From assembly GCA_020746875.1 (NCBI GenBank), contig JAGTJL010000006.1, positions 2,604,001-2,668,000 of the forward strand: a stretch of DNA of 64,000 nt, given 5' to 3'. This DNA is from Rhexocercosporidium sp. MPI-PUGE-AT-0058 (Eukaryota > Ascomycota > Leotiomycetes > Helotiales). Positions 47,073 through 58,138 of the stretch are shown one piece after another. The notes under the pieces are model-generated. The model made no database searches and was not told the origin of the DNA. It was given only the letters and a program-made list of their open reading frames with translations. Positions within the stretch are counted from its first letter, which is position 1. Every line of letters begins with the position of its first letter. Both the position numbers and the translations under genes were made by a program.

Positions 47073-48592
47073 CTAGGAGTTGGTATTATTTTACCTCTAG
47101 CTGGAAGCAATCATGAGAATGGAAATTCCATTGCAGCTACAGCTTCAACGGAAGAGACTCACATAGATGGGGGCTTGATGGGAGGCCATCTTCGGGTGGT
47201 AAATACCAACGGGAGTTCGGATGTTTCAGATATTTTGGATTTGTACACAGCTACTGGTAGAGGTTCCCTGGAGGGTGTTTGCAATCATGGAGGAGTAAAG
47301 GGCAGATACCGGATGTCTTTAGATGTATTAAATGTGGAATGAGGAGATAGCTCGGGGAAATACATTGGGTGACGCGCCTGTTAAAAGTCTAGATGTAAGA
47401 CTCAAATATCTGAGTAAACAAAATTATTAACGCCCCCTTCTCGGAGTTCGGTGGTGCTCTACAAGAAAACTGTGCACGGTGACAAGAGAATTCGGGGGTT
47501 TGTCGTCGGGTACGAATCCAAAGAAGGAGGACGCTAGACTACCTAGATGGATAATTATGCTTGAATTCCGAGGGCCGAGACCTGTCTCGAGACTCAGAAA
47601 CTTGAGGTCCCACCTAAAGAGAATGCAAACAGACCAACTATGGTAGTTTAATAGTCAACCCTGAACTCTGGTGTCATAGAAGTAAAAGAGTTATGATGGT
47701 TATGAGCCCTGTATATTGCCATAATGGTCCTTTGAGAAGTACACTTGACAGAGGCAGAAGGTCAATCTAAACTTTACGGCCGGTCATCTGAATTCATGCT
47801 CTAAACTGGGAGTAGGTTAGTGGGCATCAAGAGATACCTAGGAAAGTTCGACACAAGGATCTAATACTGTATATAGTCTAGCTCACATGCTGTGATACGT
47901 CAGCCAGAATCAAGCTACAATGAAGATTTTGTCTTTGAGCCTCCCGGGTTGTCATTTAGTAGTCCTATGATGCATATCTAGTTGACTTGACATCTGTAGT
48001 CTCATACTCAGGTTGGACGAGTTCTTCTGCGACCCGTGTTGGTAGTTTGATCTACCTCGAACCCAAACATAGGCGGGTGTTCATTCCACACTTCAAATAT
48101 CCTGAATCGAAATATGTAGCCATGAAAAATGCCGTAAAACATGTGAGGTTCTTGTTCCAGTCTTCGAATATCCCAACGCGAAAGATATGGCCATGAAAGA
48201 ACGCGTTTTGGAAGATAAAATGAAGCCTTCTTTCACTCATGCACACGAGTTGGCTTCTACATCTCAACATCAAGGTCTTTGGTCTTGTTCACACCTTTGA
48301 ATCATGAATTTTCGGTATTCCTCTTCTTCAAAAGTTTCTGGATTCGATTTGTTTGAAGACAGGGGGAGTATACTCGAAGCGTGGTGATTTTGAGTTTAAC
48401 GAAAGCTCCGGATTATCAACGAGAGATGAACTGCATCATCGTGTGGATAATTCCAGGATTGCCCTGGAATTTGGGGACACTTGGGCATTCTTCGGGATGA
48501 AGTTCGATAATGATACATAAATTGCATGCTGGTCATCTGATGGGCCATGCCTATCTCAACACGTTCTCCGCTCTCAATCTCATCTCCAAAAC
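47073..48592. other. Gene-free stretch with a duplicated segment
   Basis: No complete gene. The imperfect repeat at 48,080-48,211 is listed separately. Confidence 0.4.
48080..48211. repeat. Imperfect tandem duplication, about 60-base unit
   Basis: Copies near 48080-48140 and 48151-48211 share the run TTC-AATATCC----CGAAA-AT-T-GCCATGAAA. Both copies translate to similar peptides (FKYPESKYVAMK and FEYPNAKDMAMK) but in different frames. It may be a coding relic. Confidence 0.45.
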
Positions 48593-51500
48593 TCAGACAT
48601 AGTCCTCATCAACTCCTGCCCGAAGTTGATCAAACCTTTTTAGAATCGAAGCTGTATCATAATTGCCTTGAGCTGTATATTGAAATAGGCATTGGCCCTC
48701 TTCAATGCGTTTTTCGATGATGATTTTGCGTGTACTGCCATGCCAGCTTGCATAAAGACTTTTGCACGCACCGTGACATGGATAGGCAAATAAGCCTAAA
48801 CTAGCTACAACTCGCATTAGAAGTTTCTTCCTCAGTGTGACTTCATTTTACTCACCAGAGCAAGTCTTGGTTAAAGCTCCAAGCGAGCCTTTGCCCAGCC
48901 CCATTACAACTCCTAAAGCACCCCCATCCCTCCCACCTTTGTAGGGCTCTATGACAAGGTCTGCCAGTCCACCTGCTAAGTCAGTAACAAATGACTTTCC
49001 TGCTACCAGCGCGCCACTCTTGAAATCTGTAATCTTGTCTCGCTCCGTAACCTTGCTTCCGTAAAGCTTGGGAACTGCACGTAAACCATCCGTAATAGCA
49101 AGAGGCACGTCGATGCATGCACTCTTTGCCGGCTTCCCAAGAGCATTCCCAAGGCTTATTGCAGAAGCACCTACCATGGCCCCCGCTATCTGACCGCCCG
49201 TCTTTTTCCGACTGGGAGATGCTGATCTGCTGGCCGAGGGATGTGGAAGAGTGTCGGATGAACCTCGCGGCCCACTCAGACTACCTTCAGCGCTTGATCT
49301 TGCCGCTAGGAGGTTATGTTCCCTCGCACTCTGGAATTCGGCAATCGGTTTAGTGATGATCCCAGCCGTTTCTTTGAAAAATATCATGTACATACCGAAC
49401 CCTGCAGACATCACTCCTGTTGCAGGGTCCCATCGACGAATCTCGATGACTAGTGGAGCGGTCTCAAAGCTATTCCACACATCAACTCACTGGATATAGA
49501 AATTTAATGGTAAGGACATACTACTGTAGCTTTTGAGGATCAACTTTCAAGTGATTTGACAATGCCTGGGCAGCTACCCTTGACATTTGGATCCGTCGCT
49601 TCCCGGACTTGTATATCCAAACTGCGGGTTGGCCTTTTATTATGTCACATTGCAGCTTCTTTGTTGGCAGCCCACGGTGGAAGGATTCGACGGCTGTTTT
49701 GACTCCAGATTCGGCTCGCATCTTTGCTGCGATGTTTCCGGCTGCATGAAGGACGTCAGGGTTCAGGCAGAAATCAATCGCTTCGGCGATCATTTAGCTT
49801 GTTAATCCCTTGTAAGGGAGAGGTCGAGGACCTGCTCCTGCAGAAGCCACCATACGTCCCCAGAAAGGTTGACTAAAAGACCGAGTTAGCAAAGATGCCA
49901 TGGTTGAAGGTTGATGAAACACTTACTCTCCAAAAAATGGCACAATGGCTGTTGGTCGTCCGTTCAACAATCCGCAAGCAGTGGCTCCAGCTCCACCATG
50001 ATGAACGACAGCTGCAACATGTTGAAAAAGCCACTCGTGTGGACAGTCTCCAAGGAAATGCACCTGCGATGCATTCTCATGGCCAACGCCCAGCTTGCTC
50101 CATCCACGTGAAATCACTGCGCGAACACTGGTTATTCTCACTGCCTCAAGAATCATGGCCGTCATCTTTTTCGGGTCATCAATCACTATGCTTCCAAATC
50201 CAATGTAAACTGGCGGGGGTCCGCTACGGAGGAAATGGTCGAGTTTGGCGTCGGGGGTGAACTTTAGGGTTTCTCTGAAGAAGAACCCACAAACGTCTGC
50301 GCCAATTCCGTTTCGATTAGCATACAGGTGAAAGCTGTGACAGATGTTCTCACTGACCTATATGCGGTGGCCAATCTTTTGGTTTCGGCACCAATGCCGG
50401 GGACCCTAGTGGCGAAGGAGAATCAGCTTTGGATCTAGAGGCAGCAGAGAATGCTGAGAAGTGCTTTGAGGGAGAATTTATCCGTGGAACGAAGAAGTAT
50501 CAAGCAGCTCCAATACATACAACAGTAAGTAACGGGAATCTTCAGCGTCTCTACCAGCATCGGTCCTTCGGTTTCGGGGATGGGTTCGAGATCAATTGAC
50601 TTTCTCCATTTATTGATGATGTCTCCGAGACTGCTATAGGCATTAGCAAGGTTCGGGAGCACCTAAATCAAGAGTATGACAGAACCTTGCCAAGTCATCC
50701 ATTCAACAATCATGTAAGATACATAGTTCGATTTCCCGCTTTGAATCTCCGTACTTGCGCTTGAAGACTTCAAATTCGCCAATGGATGTGGAAAGTCTCT
50801 TGTACACGACCAGGGCATCGTGAACATGATATGGACCTGGAAAACAAATATCAACAACTGTGTTTTGCGCCTCTCTGAAGTTTTCAACTCACAGGGCATC
50901 CCAAAGCTTGGGCACAATGGACATGTGCGAAACTTAGGGGGTTGGCAATGATCGCATCCGCAGTGAACGGAACGCCAGTCACTTTATCCGCTTCGATACA
51001 AGATCTCCAGCAGCCATATAGCATCAAAGTAATCATTTTTCGTTTTGATTGAACATCGCCTGCCCGCAGACTACTCATGCTGGGAATGAGACCAGGATTC
51101 TTGACCATGTAAGCCATCAAGTCGGCAGGATCGCCCCCAATCGGATAGAACTCAAGTCCAGCCTGCCGTACAAAGTCTTCAAAGACATCGTGTGTAGCGA
51201 TCCGTACTCGATGGCCGTGTTTCTGAAGTTCATTGCCTATGGCAATAAATGGCTGGACATCCCCACGACTCCCAACAACCTGGATGACAATGTTGAGTCT
51301 CGCGACGGTGCTATACAATTCTTCGTATTTGGGGGGAGGGATTGTTGGGATTTCGGATTCATATGGGGGTGCTGGGATGAGCTTAGACAGCGCGCGGCTG
51401 AGCCTTGAGTCGAGATTAACATTGATCCAGCCATTGTCTGTTGCACTTTGTAAGCCATTGTCCCAAGAGAATCCAACTTCATTGCACTGTTGGATTCAGT

Positions 51501-51642
51501 CACGGTATTCACTACCTGTAACAGTAGTTGTCTGCTCCATAAGAACCTTTGCTGTATCAGCGTCTGTCGTTGCCTTCTCGTGGCTTTCGTCCATAACATA
51601 ACGATCGCTTCTCAAGGACGAAGATGAAGATGAACGTTCCAT
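48593..51642 (-). pseudogene. GT28/UGT-type glycosyltransferase (sterol glucosyltransferase-like), decayed
   Basis: Exon pieces are 51642-50893, 50836-50686, 50630-50521, 50405-50358, 50296-49927, 49872-49525, 49469-48856 and 48804-48593. The GT28 N-domain starts LNIVIQVVGSRGDVQPFIAI. The acceptor part has VHIMFTMPWS. The donor-sugar domain has VYIGFGSIVIDD and VVHHGGAGATACGLLNGRPT. The C-terminal Gly-rich region (GGLADLVIEPYKGGRDGGAL) is usual for fungal UGT relatives. There are three defects. An in-frame TGA lies at 51498-51496, with only a 36-39 nt intron as a way out. A one-base mismatch occurs at the junction of exons 2 and 3. An in-frame TAA lies at 49796-49794, inside a conserved block, where CAA is expected. 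The family glucosylates sterols or related lipids. Confidence 0.82.
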
Positions 51643-53265
51643 TGTCGAGAACTGTCGAAATTGCTGTTGTTGGGTACTCGTGGCCTTTAATGTCAGACTG
51701 TGCCTGTCAGTAGATCCAATCCTAAAGACCCGGCCTTTGGGCTCAACCCAAAGATTAAATAGCAAAATACCTTAGCTCGCTCTTCAACTAACGAGGAGGA
51801 GCCCGTCAACGGGTCCAGGCATCTCGCTCAGCCTTAAAGGGTGGTAAGGATAAGAATTTCGGATCTGGCATGTGTAGGTTTCCTGCTGTACAGATCAAAC
51901 CGACAAACACCGAGTCTAGAGCTATGTAGAGGTTTCACGTTGACACTGAACGGTACCATTGGCTTGTAGGGAGTTCTCAACTCAGCCTTTACTAACAAGC
52001 TTAGCGAATACGGTCTGTACGGTGGTTACGATGATACGAAATAGTTGAAACCGGCCTCGGCTCGGCTTCCACTGACCGTGATGGGGTTTACCCAAGAACG
52101 CCCCAACTTGAGGACTAAAATTAAAGAGATGATGTCCCTCAATCCGAAATCTTGGCTGTATCTACGACGGCGCTTCCAAACTCAAAACTGCGCATCGTTC
52201 CGCCACGTCATCGACATATCTCTCATCAAACATAAAAGACAATAGACATTCTATTCCGCTGGCCAAATTCAACGAAGAATGTGTGTTAAGGCATGATAGC
52301 GAGCGCATTCACCTAAAGATAGGCTGTCTCGTTCACGATTCAGGTGGCTGCTTTACGAGAAGAATGTTTTCATCTGACAATCAAGTATTGCTCTTGAGCG
52401 ATACTCCCAATTCTCTCGAGCCTTGCTCTAGTCAAGTGTCAGTTTTGAGTCCGTTCCCAGGAAGAGGGGGGGGGGGGGGGGGGGCGCTTTTTTCACTCAG
52501 CATGGAAACACATTCCATAATTGCCTTGAAATGAGAGGTCGAATGACTGGGTCGATGTTCACTTTCCATCCGCCAACTTGGACATCCGTTAAAAAGCTCC
52601 CGAAGACTCTTGAAAAAACCACCTTGCTTGGCTAGTGAGATATGTAAAGCTGTACCAACTTCAAGGTTATCTTTGTTCTAAATGCAAGACCGAAAGCCAG
52701 ATCAGAAGCTCTCTCACATGTGACTTCTACAATACAAGCTTTCAGGAGGCTCAGAAATGCCCTCCTCTTTCTGATTAGAATATTAAGAACAAAACCCCAC
52801 AGATGGCAAAAAAGAAGCACTGCCGTCGATCGAATGTAAACAAGAGACACAATAACAAGCGAAACCCAGGGGAGGAATTCAGATACTCCAGGGGAAGGTA
52901 AGCGGGCTGACAAAGCAGCACACGACCAACTTCCTAATCGCCAATCTCACTTCCCCAACCACTTAGCACCTTGGCAAGATAGTGAGCTTGTCCCGGATAG
53001 TTAGGTGCTTTCATCAAAACCCTGTGTCGCCGCATCCCGACGATGGTTATTCTAGAGCTGAAAGCTTACTCTGTATTTTCTTTGGTCAATTCATATCTGA
53101 CGGTGAGCGATCCCCGGAGAGCTTCCCAACTTGGCACAGGTAATCTACATCAGCCACTTCAAGATGTGTTTAAGTAGTCGGACTCGCCGTGTGCCTCTCG
53201 AGATGCAACATTGGAAGGTCTCCTCATACCAATCCCATTGTTTGTGGACATTCAGACATTTCACC
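51643..53265. other. Gene-free stretch containing a G19 run
   Basis: No supported gene. Contains the homopolymer listed next and the promoter of the S1/P1 nuclease. Confidence 0.4.
52466..52484. repeat. Poly-G tract, 19 bases
   Basis: An uninterrupted run of 19 G. Such tracts are rare in fungal DNA and are also a common site of assembly length error. Confidence 0.85.
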
Positions 53266-54213
53266 ATGCTTTTCTCCAAAATTCTCGCAGCTTGCTCCGT
53301 GCTAGCTGGTGCGACAGCATGGAATACAGATGTCCACAACCAGATCGGATTCATGGCTGAGGAATTCCTGTCTCGTGACGCTTCAGGCATCATCCAGAAG
53401 ATCCTCGAACCTCAGTATGATGGATCCATTGGCAAAGCCGCTGCATGGGCTGATGCATATCGTCGCGAGCCTGGTGGAGAGTATACATACCAATGGCATT
53501 GGATCGACTCTCTCGACACTCCCCCCTCAGTCTGCAACACGTATTACAACCGTGATTGTACCAAGGGAGGCTGCATCGTCTCCGCTATCGCGAACCAGAG
53601 CATGATCCTCCGAGACTGCATCCGTCTTGCCAAAGACAACAAGATCAAGAACGGCAACAATCTCACCTGTTCGTACGCCCTGAAATTCATCACGCATTTC
53701 ACCAGCGATCTTGCCCAGCCACTTCACACATCCAATCTTGGTGCTGGAGGCAACGCATTCAACGTCTCTTTCGGGGGAAAGACAAACAACTCCGTCCTCC
53801 ACTCCATCTGGGACGGTGCCATTATCTACTCTCGCGCCAACGTCACATCTTTCACCAACCAAACCATCGCTCCATACTTTTCTGCCCTCGCCAAGCGGGT
53901 CAAAAACGATGATTTCTTCACTCCGACTTCCAAGTGGATCTCCTGCACCGATCCCGCTACTCCTATCGCCTGTGCTATGGAATGGGCTGTTGATTCAAAC
54001 ATCTGGAATTGTGACTATGTCTACAGTCAGGACTTCAGCGCCCCAGATTTGAAGACTAGTGGGTACTTTGCGGGCGCCTATCCGATTGTTGAGATTCAGA
54101 TGAGTAAAGCTGCGTTCAGGTTGGCTACGTGGTTGAATGCACTTGTGGATGGACGGTATGATAAAGACAGGGAGGTTATTCTTAGAGTCAACCCTGCTTG
54201 GAGGGAGTTGTAA
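53266..54213 (+). CDS. Secreted S1/P1-type zinc nuclease
   Basis: Single exon of 315 aa. The ATG at 53266 is chosen because it starts the signal peptide MLFSKILAACSVLAGATA. The upstream in-frame extension lacks one. Cleavage after Ala18 puts Trp19 at the mature N-terminus, the S1/P1 zinc ligand. Other ligands are visible: His in WNTDVHNQIG, Asp in AAWADAYRR, His in QWHWIDSLD, then HFTSDLAQPLHTSNLGAGGN, and later LHSIWDGAII. Several N-glycosylation sequons and paired Cys fit secretion. These enzymes degrade single-stranded DNA and RNA and act as 3'-nucleotidases, supplying phosphate and nucleosides. Confidence 0.95.
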   Translation: MLFSKILAACSVLAGATAWNTDVHNQIGFMAEEFLSRDASGIIQKILEPQYDGSIGKAAAWADAYRREPGGEYTYQWHWIDSLDTPPSVCNTYYNRDCTKGGCIVSAIANQSMILRDCIRLAKDNKIKNGNNLTCSYALKFITHFTSDLAQPLHTSNLGAGGNAFNVSFGGKTNNSVLHSIWDGAIIYSRANVTSFTNQTIAPYFSALAKRVKNDDFFTPTSKWISCTDPATPIACAMEWAVDSNIWNCDYVYSQDFSAPDLKTSGYFAGAYPIVEIQMSKAAFRLATWLNALVDGRYDKDREVILRVNPAWREL

Positions 54214-54499
54214 AGGAATTTAATCTATACATACAGAATTCATGAATGCAAAGGAAGAGTCACTCCGTATTCTGGAATAATGTTAAAAATATAAAACAAT
54301 CCTTTGAAGGTATATCTCAGGAGTAATATAAGCCTTACTATTCAAAAATATACTTTTAAAATACCCTTTAAGCTTAAATAGATAGTCTTTATATATTTAC
54401 ACCTAGAAAAGTGACTTTAGGATCACGTTTGCTCCTAATTACTACTAATTAATTTACTCACTTAAGTCCCACAGTTAGTGAATTATTATCAGTGAGTCA
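54214..54499. other. AT-rich spacer
   Basis: AT-rich, with a segment (about 54,405-54,440) vaguely like the interior of the hAT MITE (ATCACGTTT). No terminal repeats could be confirmed. Confidence 0.3.
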
Positions 54500-55135
54500 G
54501 TTTGTATATTTAGTCTGCTCGAGGAGAAGAATGAAGCTTTAATTACTTACGGGTTCTGGAGAGAATTCTTTTTCACCGCACGACAGAAACCCTACAACAA
54601 CCCGGCCCAGGGAACACTAGTCAAGTTTGTGATAGCCCTCCGAGATGTACCAGATGATTTCGATGGGAAGTGGAGAGACTTGGTCAATCTGGGATGGGAG
54701 GCTCGGTCAACTACAAACGGTGAGCATCTTGAATAAGCTACCAAGGCAGTGCGCAATCTTTCGAGCAGACTTCAACTACGAGTCGCAAGAAGGAAACTTT
54801 TATTCTTTGTCGCACGTCTAACAAGAGATTCAGTACCGGATTTCTCAATTTGGGCTATCTGGTGCTTCCGGGATATCTTGGAGGATGAGCCGCGACTAAC
54901 AGCTCCGGCTTGGTGGCGTGCCAAAGAGCCTCAAAAAGCTGCTCCGATACTTTATGAGAGAATCCCTGTGGTGACCATGTGGATTGATATAATAAGGGAG
55001 AAATTGATTCGCTATTGGGATTATCTCGGCCGTGCCACCCAAAGAAACGGTTCTTGGGCTAAGAAAAAGGAGTGTTCTGTTTGGAGAGATGGTAGTTGTG
55101 GAGGAGTAGATTCGAGGAAGTCTCGGTATCTGTGA
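54500..55135 (+). pseudogene. DUF3632-family relic
   Basis: From about 54515 a frame reads YGFWREFFFTARQKPYNNPA, TLVKFVIALRDVPDD and KWRDLVNLGWEARSTTN, then meets a stop at about 54735. A second frame continues with FFVARLTRDSVPDFSIWAIW and PILYERIPVVTMWIDIIREK to 55135. The order and spacing (helical AR..P..HPAQ, ALRD, W.DL, ARLT...WA.WC.R) match fungal DUF3632 proteins. The C-terminal helix pairs are also present. The two halves need a frame change near 54,790-54,805, where no intron is obvious. There is no ATG with a credible context. The family has no known function. Confidence 0.65.
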
Positions 55136-55786
55136 ATGGGACTAGGAGGATGAGAATAAATGCAAGAGCAATTTATGACAAATTGAACAGAATCGAAGAA
55201 AACGACACAGATATATTCGAAAAATCCGACGTATTTAGAGGGTGATGGCTGTCTTTGATCCATCGTCTTTTGGGACATGGGGATTTGATCCTGAAGTTGC
55301 CAGTTGAAAAAAAAAAAGGTAGGAAATGAAAATCCTCGATGAATTCTATGAAGACTCTCAAATCTGATCTCACTGCCGAACTAAGACCCATGCGAGACCC
55401 ATATTCTGCAATGTCGTAGGGATGATTTGGAACATTGGAGCCGTGCAAGAACTTCTGCGTTTCTAGATCCGGAAATCCTACATAAATAGCAGTAAATAAA
55501 ATCCGTTCTTTTAAATATCTCAGCGCTAGCTAAGTTAATCAATGCTCTAACATGAGAGATCCAGATCCCAGGATAATATTAAATGATTCGGAGACTTGAC
55601 TAGAATATCCTTTTCGTTGTCCCAAACTGAGTTCGTGACATTTGAAAAGGACCCAATGATAGCAAATGGATGGCAGTTATCTTCGAGTTTACGATGCTGA
55701 CTAATACCACGCTATTCCTCAACTCCAAACCTCAAGCTTCAACACGACAACTACCCTCCCCGCGGTAAACAGCGTCCACATACACA
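55136..55786. other. Intergenic stretch
   Basis: No gene. A12 tract near 55306. The promoter of the complex I gene is presumably in the last 300 bases. Confidence 0.4.
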
Positions 55787-56245
55787 ATGACCGTTACCGA
55801 AGCAGTCAAATCGGCCATCGGGCTCAGCTCGTCACCACCCCGTTCGTCTCCTCCCTTTCCGCTCCCAATTGCCGCTGCTAATAAAGCAATAGCTGCGACG
55901 AGAGAGCAGATGCGCGATGCGAAACTACCCATCCAATACCGTGATAGCTGTGCGAACCTTCTGATACCGCTCAATCGCTGCCGTTACGAGGAGTACTACT
56001 TGCCATGGAAGTGTGAGGTGAGTCTTTCTGCGCTACAACTGGAGTTGGAGGGATGAGGGTTAGATGCGGAGGGGAAGGGATTACGAATTTAGAACTGGGG
56101 GAAATTGTGGAGGGAAAGGCACGGCTGACAACTTTGGCAGACCGAAAGACATAGTTACGAGAAATGTCAGTACGAAGAGTTCAAGAAGAGGGTTGCAAAG
56201 ATGGATGAGCTGAGGGCTGCGAAGGGTGGTGAGAGGAGCAATTGA
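55787..56245 (+). CDS. NDUFB7: Complex I subunit NDUFB7 (B18)
   Basis: Exons 55787-56017 and 56141-56245 give 111 aa, after a 123-nt intron. The protein has a twin CX9C pair, C-ANLLIPLNR-C and C-ETERHSYEK-C. The second pair spans the exon junction, which confirms the splice. RYEEYYLPWKCE and YEKCQYEEFKKRV are family hallmarks. NDUFB7 is an accessory subunit of mitochondrial NADH:ubiquinone oxidoreductase on the intermembrane-space side. Twin CX9C proteins are imported and oxidised by Mia40. A Ser/Pro-rich N-terminus of about 30 residues precedes the conserved part. Confidence 0.95.
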
Positions 56246-56715
56246 TGGGTTGACTTGGGGTGGTAGGCTTCGAGAGGCGGTGGTGTACATATAAGGCTAC
56301 AAAGGGTATCGAATGCAATGGCAATAGTCTGAAAACAGAAATCAGTCTTGGTCTATGTATGCCGTGGGAGATTGATGGGCGATGGTAAGCCAGGTGAGAG
56401 GAAGAGCATAATACTGGAGCGTCGACCGACTGGGACGATCGGAGCAGACACGACAAGGAATAGCCGCGGAAACTCGCGATAGGGGACTACAATGGCAGAC
56501 ATGGATTCGGCAACATACGCCGCGAGAGCAGTACTCTCCCTCTGGTGCATCAAGCCGTAGCAGCATATTCGGGGCTCTCAAATCCCCGGTTGAACTGCTC
56601 GGTCCCGAGCAGCAGCTCCTTAAGATCAAGTCTGGCGCAGCTGTCCATATATACCTAACAATCCAACCTTATACCACAATGCTAACAGTACCAGTTCCCA
56701 TCTTAAACTTCGACA
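56246..56715. other. Intergenic stretch
   Basis: No gene recognised between the complex I gene and the SDR-like gene. Confidence 0.4.
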
Positions 56716-57784
56716 ATGGCAGAAGGCAGCATACTCATCACAGGAGCCAGCGGCGGCCTAGGCAAAGCCTTCGTATCCCAATTTCTCTCCTCCCCCACTC
56801 CGAGACACACCAAGGCATATTCACCGTCCGCAACCTTTCCTCTGCCGCAGAAATACAGGAAGCTCTCGCATTATCATCCACGCACCACCATGTTACACCC
56901 CTCAATCTCAGCTCCTTAGCCAGTATACGAGCAACAGCCTCATCCCTCACCAAACGAATCTCCTCGGGTGAAATACCACCGATACGCGCCCTGGTACTAA
57001 ACGCAGCCATCCAGCAAGTCGACGGCAAGACTTACACAACTGATGGATACGAGTCGCATTTTGCTGTCAATTATCTCGCTAATTTCCTGTTCGTGCTGTT
57101 GATGCTGGGCAGTATGGATAAGGAACGCGGGAGGATCGTGTGTATTTCTACGGCGCTGCATGATTCGACTCATTGGATGAATCGCTCTACCTTTTCGGAC
57201 GGGGAGAGAGAGATGTTCAAGAATATGGAGAGCGTTGTTGACGGTGGGGAGGATGGAACTGATGAGGAGAAAGCCGGGATGCAGAGATATGCTACTAGCA
57301 AATTTCTTTTGGTTATGTTCATGTCCGTTCATTTCTCCTCTCCCCTCATCCCGCTCTCAAGATCCTAACATCGTCTAGGTACGCCCTCCAACGCCGTCTA
57401 GATTCCTCCCCCACCCTCTTCAAAGTCTCAATCTTCTCCCTCGACCCTGGCGGAATGGGCGGAGCAGAACTCACCAAACGCGGCTCTGCTGCCAGTAAGT
57501 TCCTCTGGACTTACATCATGCCCGCGATTCAAAGCTGGGCTGTGTATTTCTGGCCCAATGGGTTTTTGAGGACGAATGACAAGTCTGCTAGTGACGTACT
57601 AAGGGCTTGTTTTGATACGGAGGTGGTGGGCAGGTATCCTAAGGGAGTGTTTATGAATGGGGGCCAGATTGGAATGGCTTCTTGGGAGGCGAGGGATGAG
57701 GGGAAGCAAGGGATTCTGTGGGACGGGAGTGTGATGCTTGTGGGGTTGGGGGAGGGTGATACGGTGTTGGAGAATTGGAAGTGA
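56716..57784 (+). pseudogene. Short-chain dehydrogenase/reductase with a one-base frameshift
   Basis: The ATG at 56716 opens GSILITGASGGLGKAFVSQF, a classical Rossmann TGxxxGxG start. After LSSP the continuation HSETHQGIFTVRNLSSAAEI lies in another frame. One extra C in the C5 run at 56,790-56,795 would join them. The rest is intact: RALVLNAAIQQ (NAA motif), ESHFAVNYLANFLFVLLML, GRIVCISTALHDS (Ser), and the YxxxK pair in QRYATSKFLL. A 56-nt intron (57323-57378) leads to YALQRRLDSSP and the C-terminus. The missing base may be a real mutation or a sequencing error in a homopolymer. In the latter case the gene is functional. Substrate unknown. Confidence 0.75.
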
Positions 57785-58138
57785 GGTGTGGGTTGGAGAT
57801 GACTTTGGAGGTTCTCTTGAAGCTCTTTCGTTGCTTCGGCAAAGTTTCGTTAGCATCCAGCAATGAATGTCATTCTTGACTCCACTCGGCGAAAACTTGG
57901 AATTAGATCAGATACTTTAGAATTGAAGCCGGGGATCTTCTGCTTCTCTCTATATTTCCCTCGCCCTTTCATCATTTCCTTGGCAAAGTCCTCCTCAACC
58001 TTTTCAACGCCAGAATATCATCCTCTACTCCACTCCACTCCATTCACAGGCAGCTCAAAAAGGGCCAAACAAGGCTCTTAGAGTGAGAGTGAGGATAATC
58101 CATAATTTCGCATGATTTTCTCCATAAAATTTCTCTCA
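57785..58138. other. Spacer between convergent genes
   Basis: Pyrimidine-rich. No gene. Confidence 0.4.

Noticed and set aside
51495..51533. 36-39 nt micro-intron that would remove the TGA in the glycosyltransferase gene
   Set aside because: It would keep frame, but it is shorter than any other intron in the window and lacks a good branch point. With the later TAA and frame mismatch, a true stop is more likely.
54214..54500. Second MITE of the hAT type
   Set aside because: A short ATCACGTTT similarity to the called MITE exists, but no inverted ends or target duplication were found.
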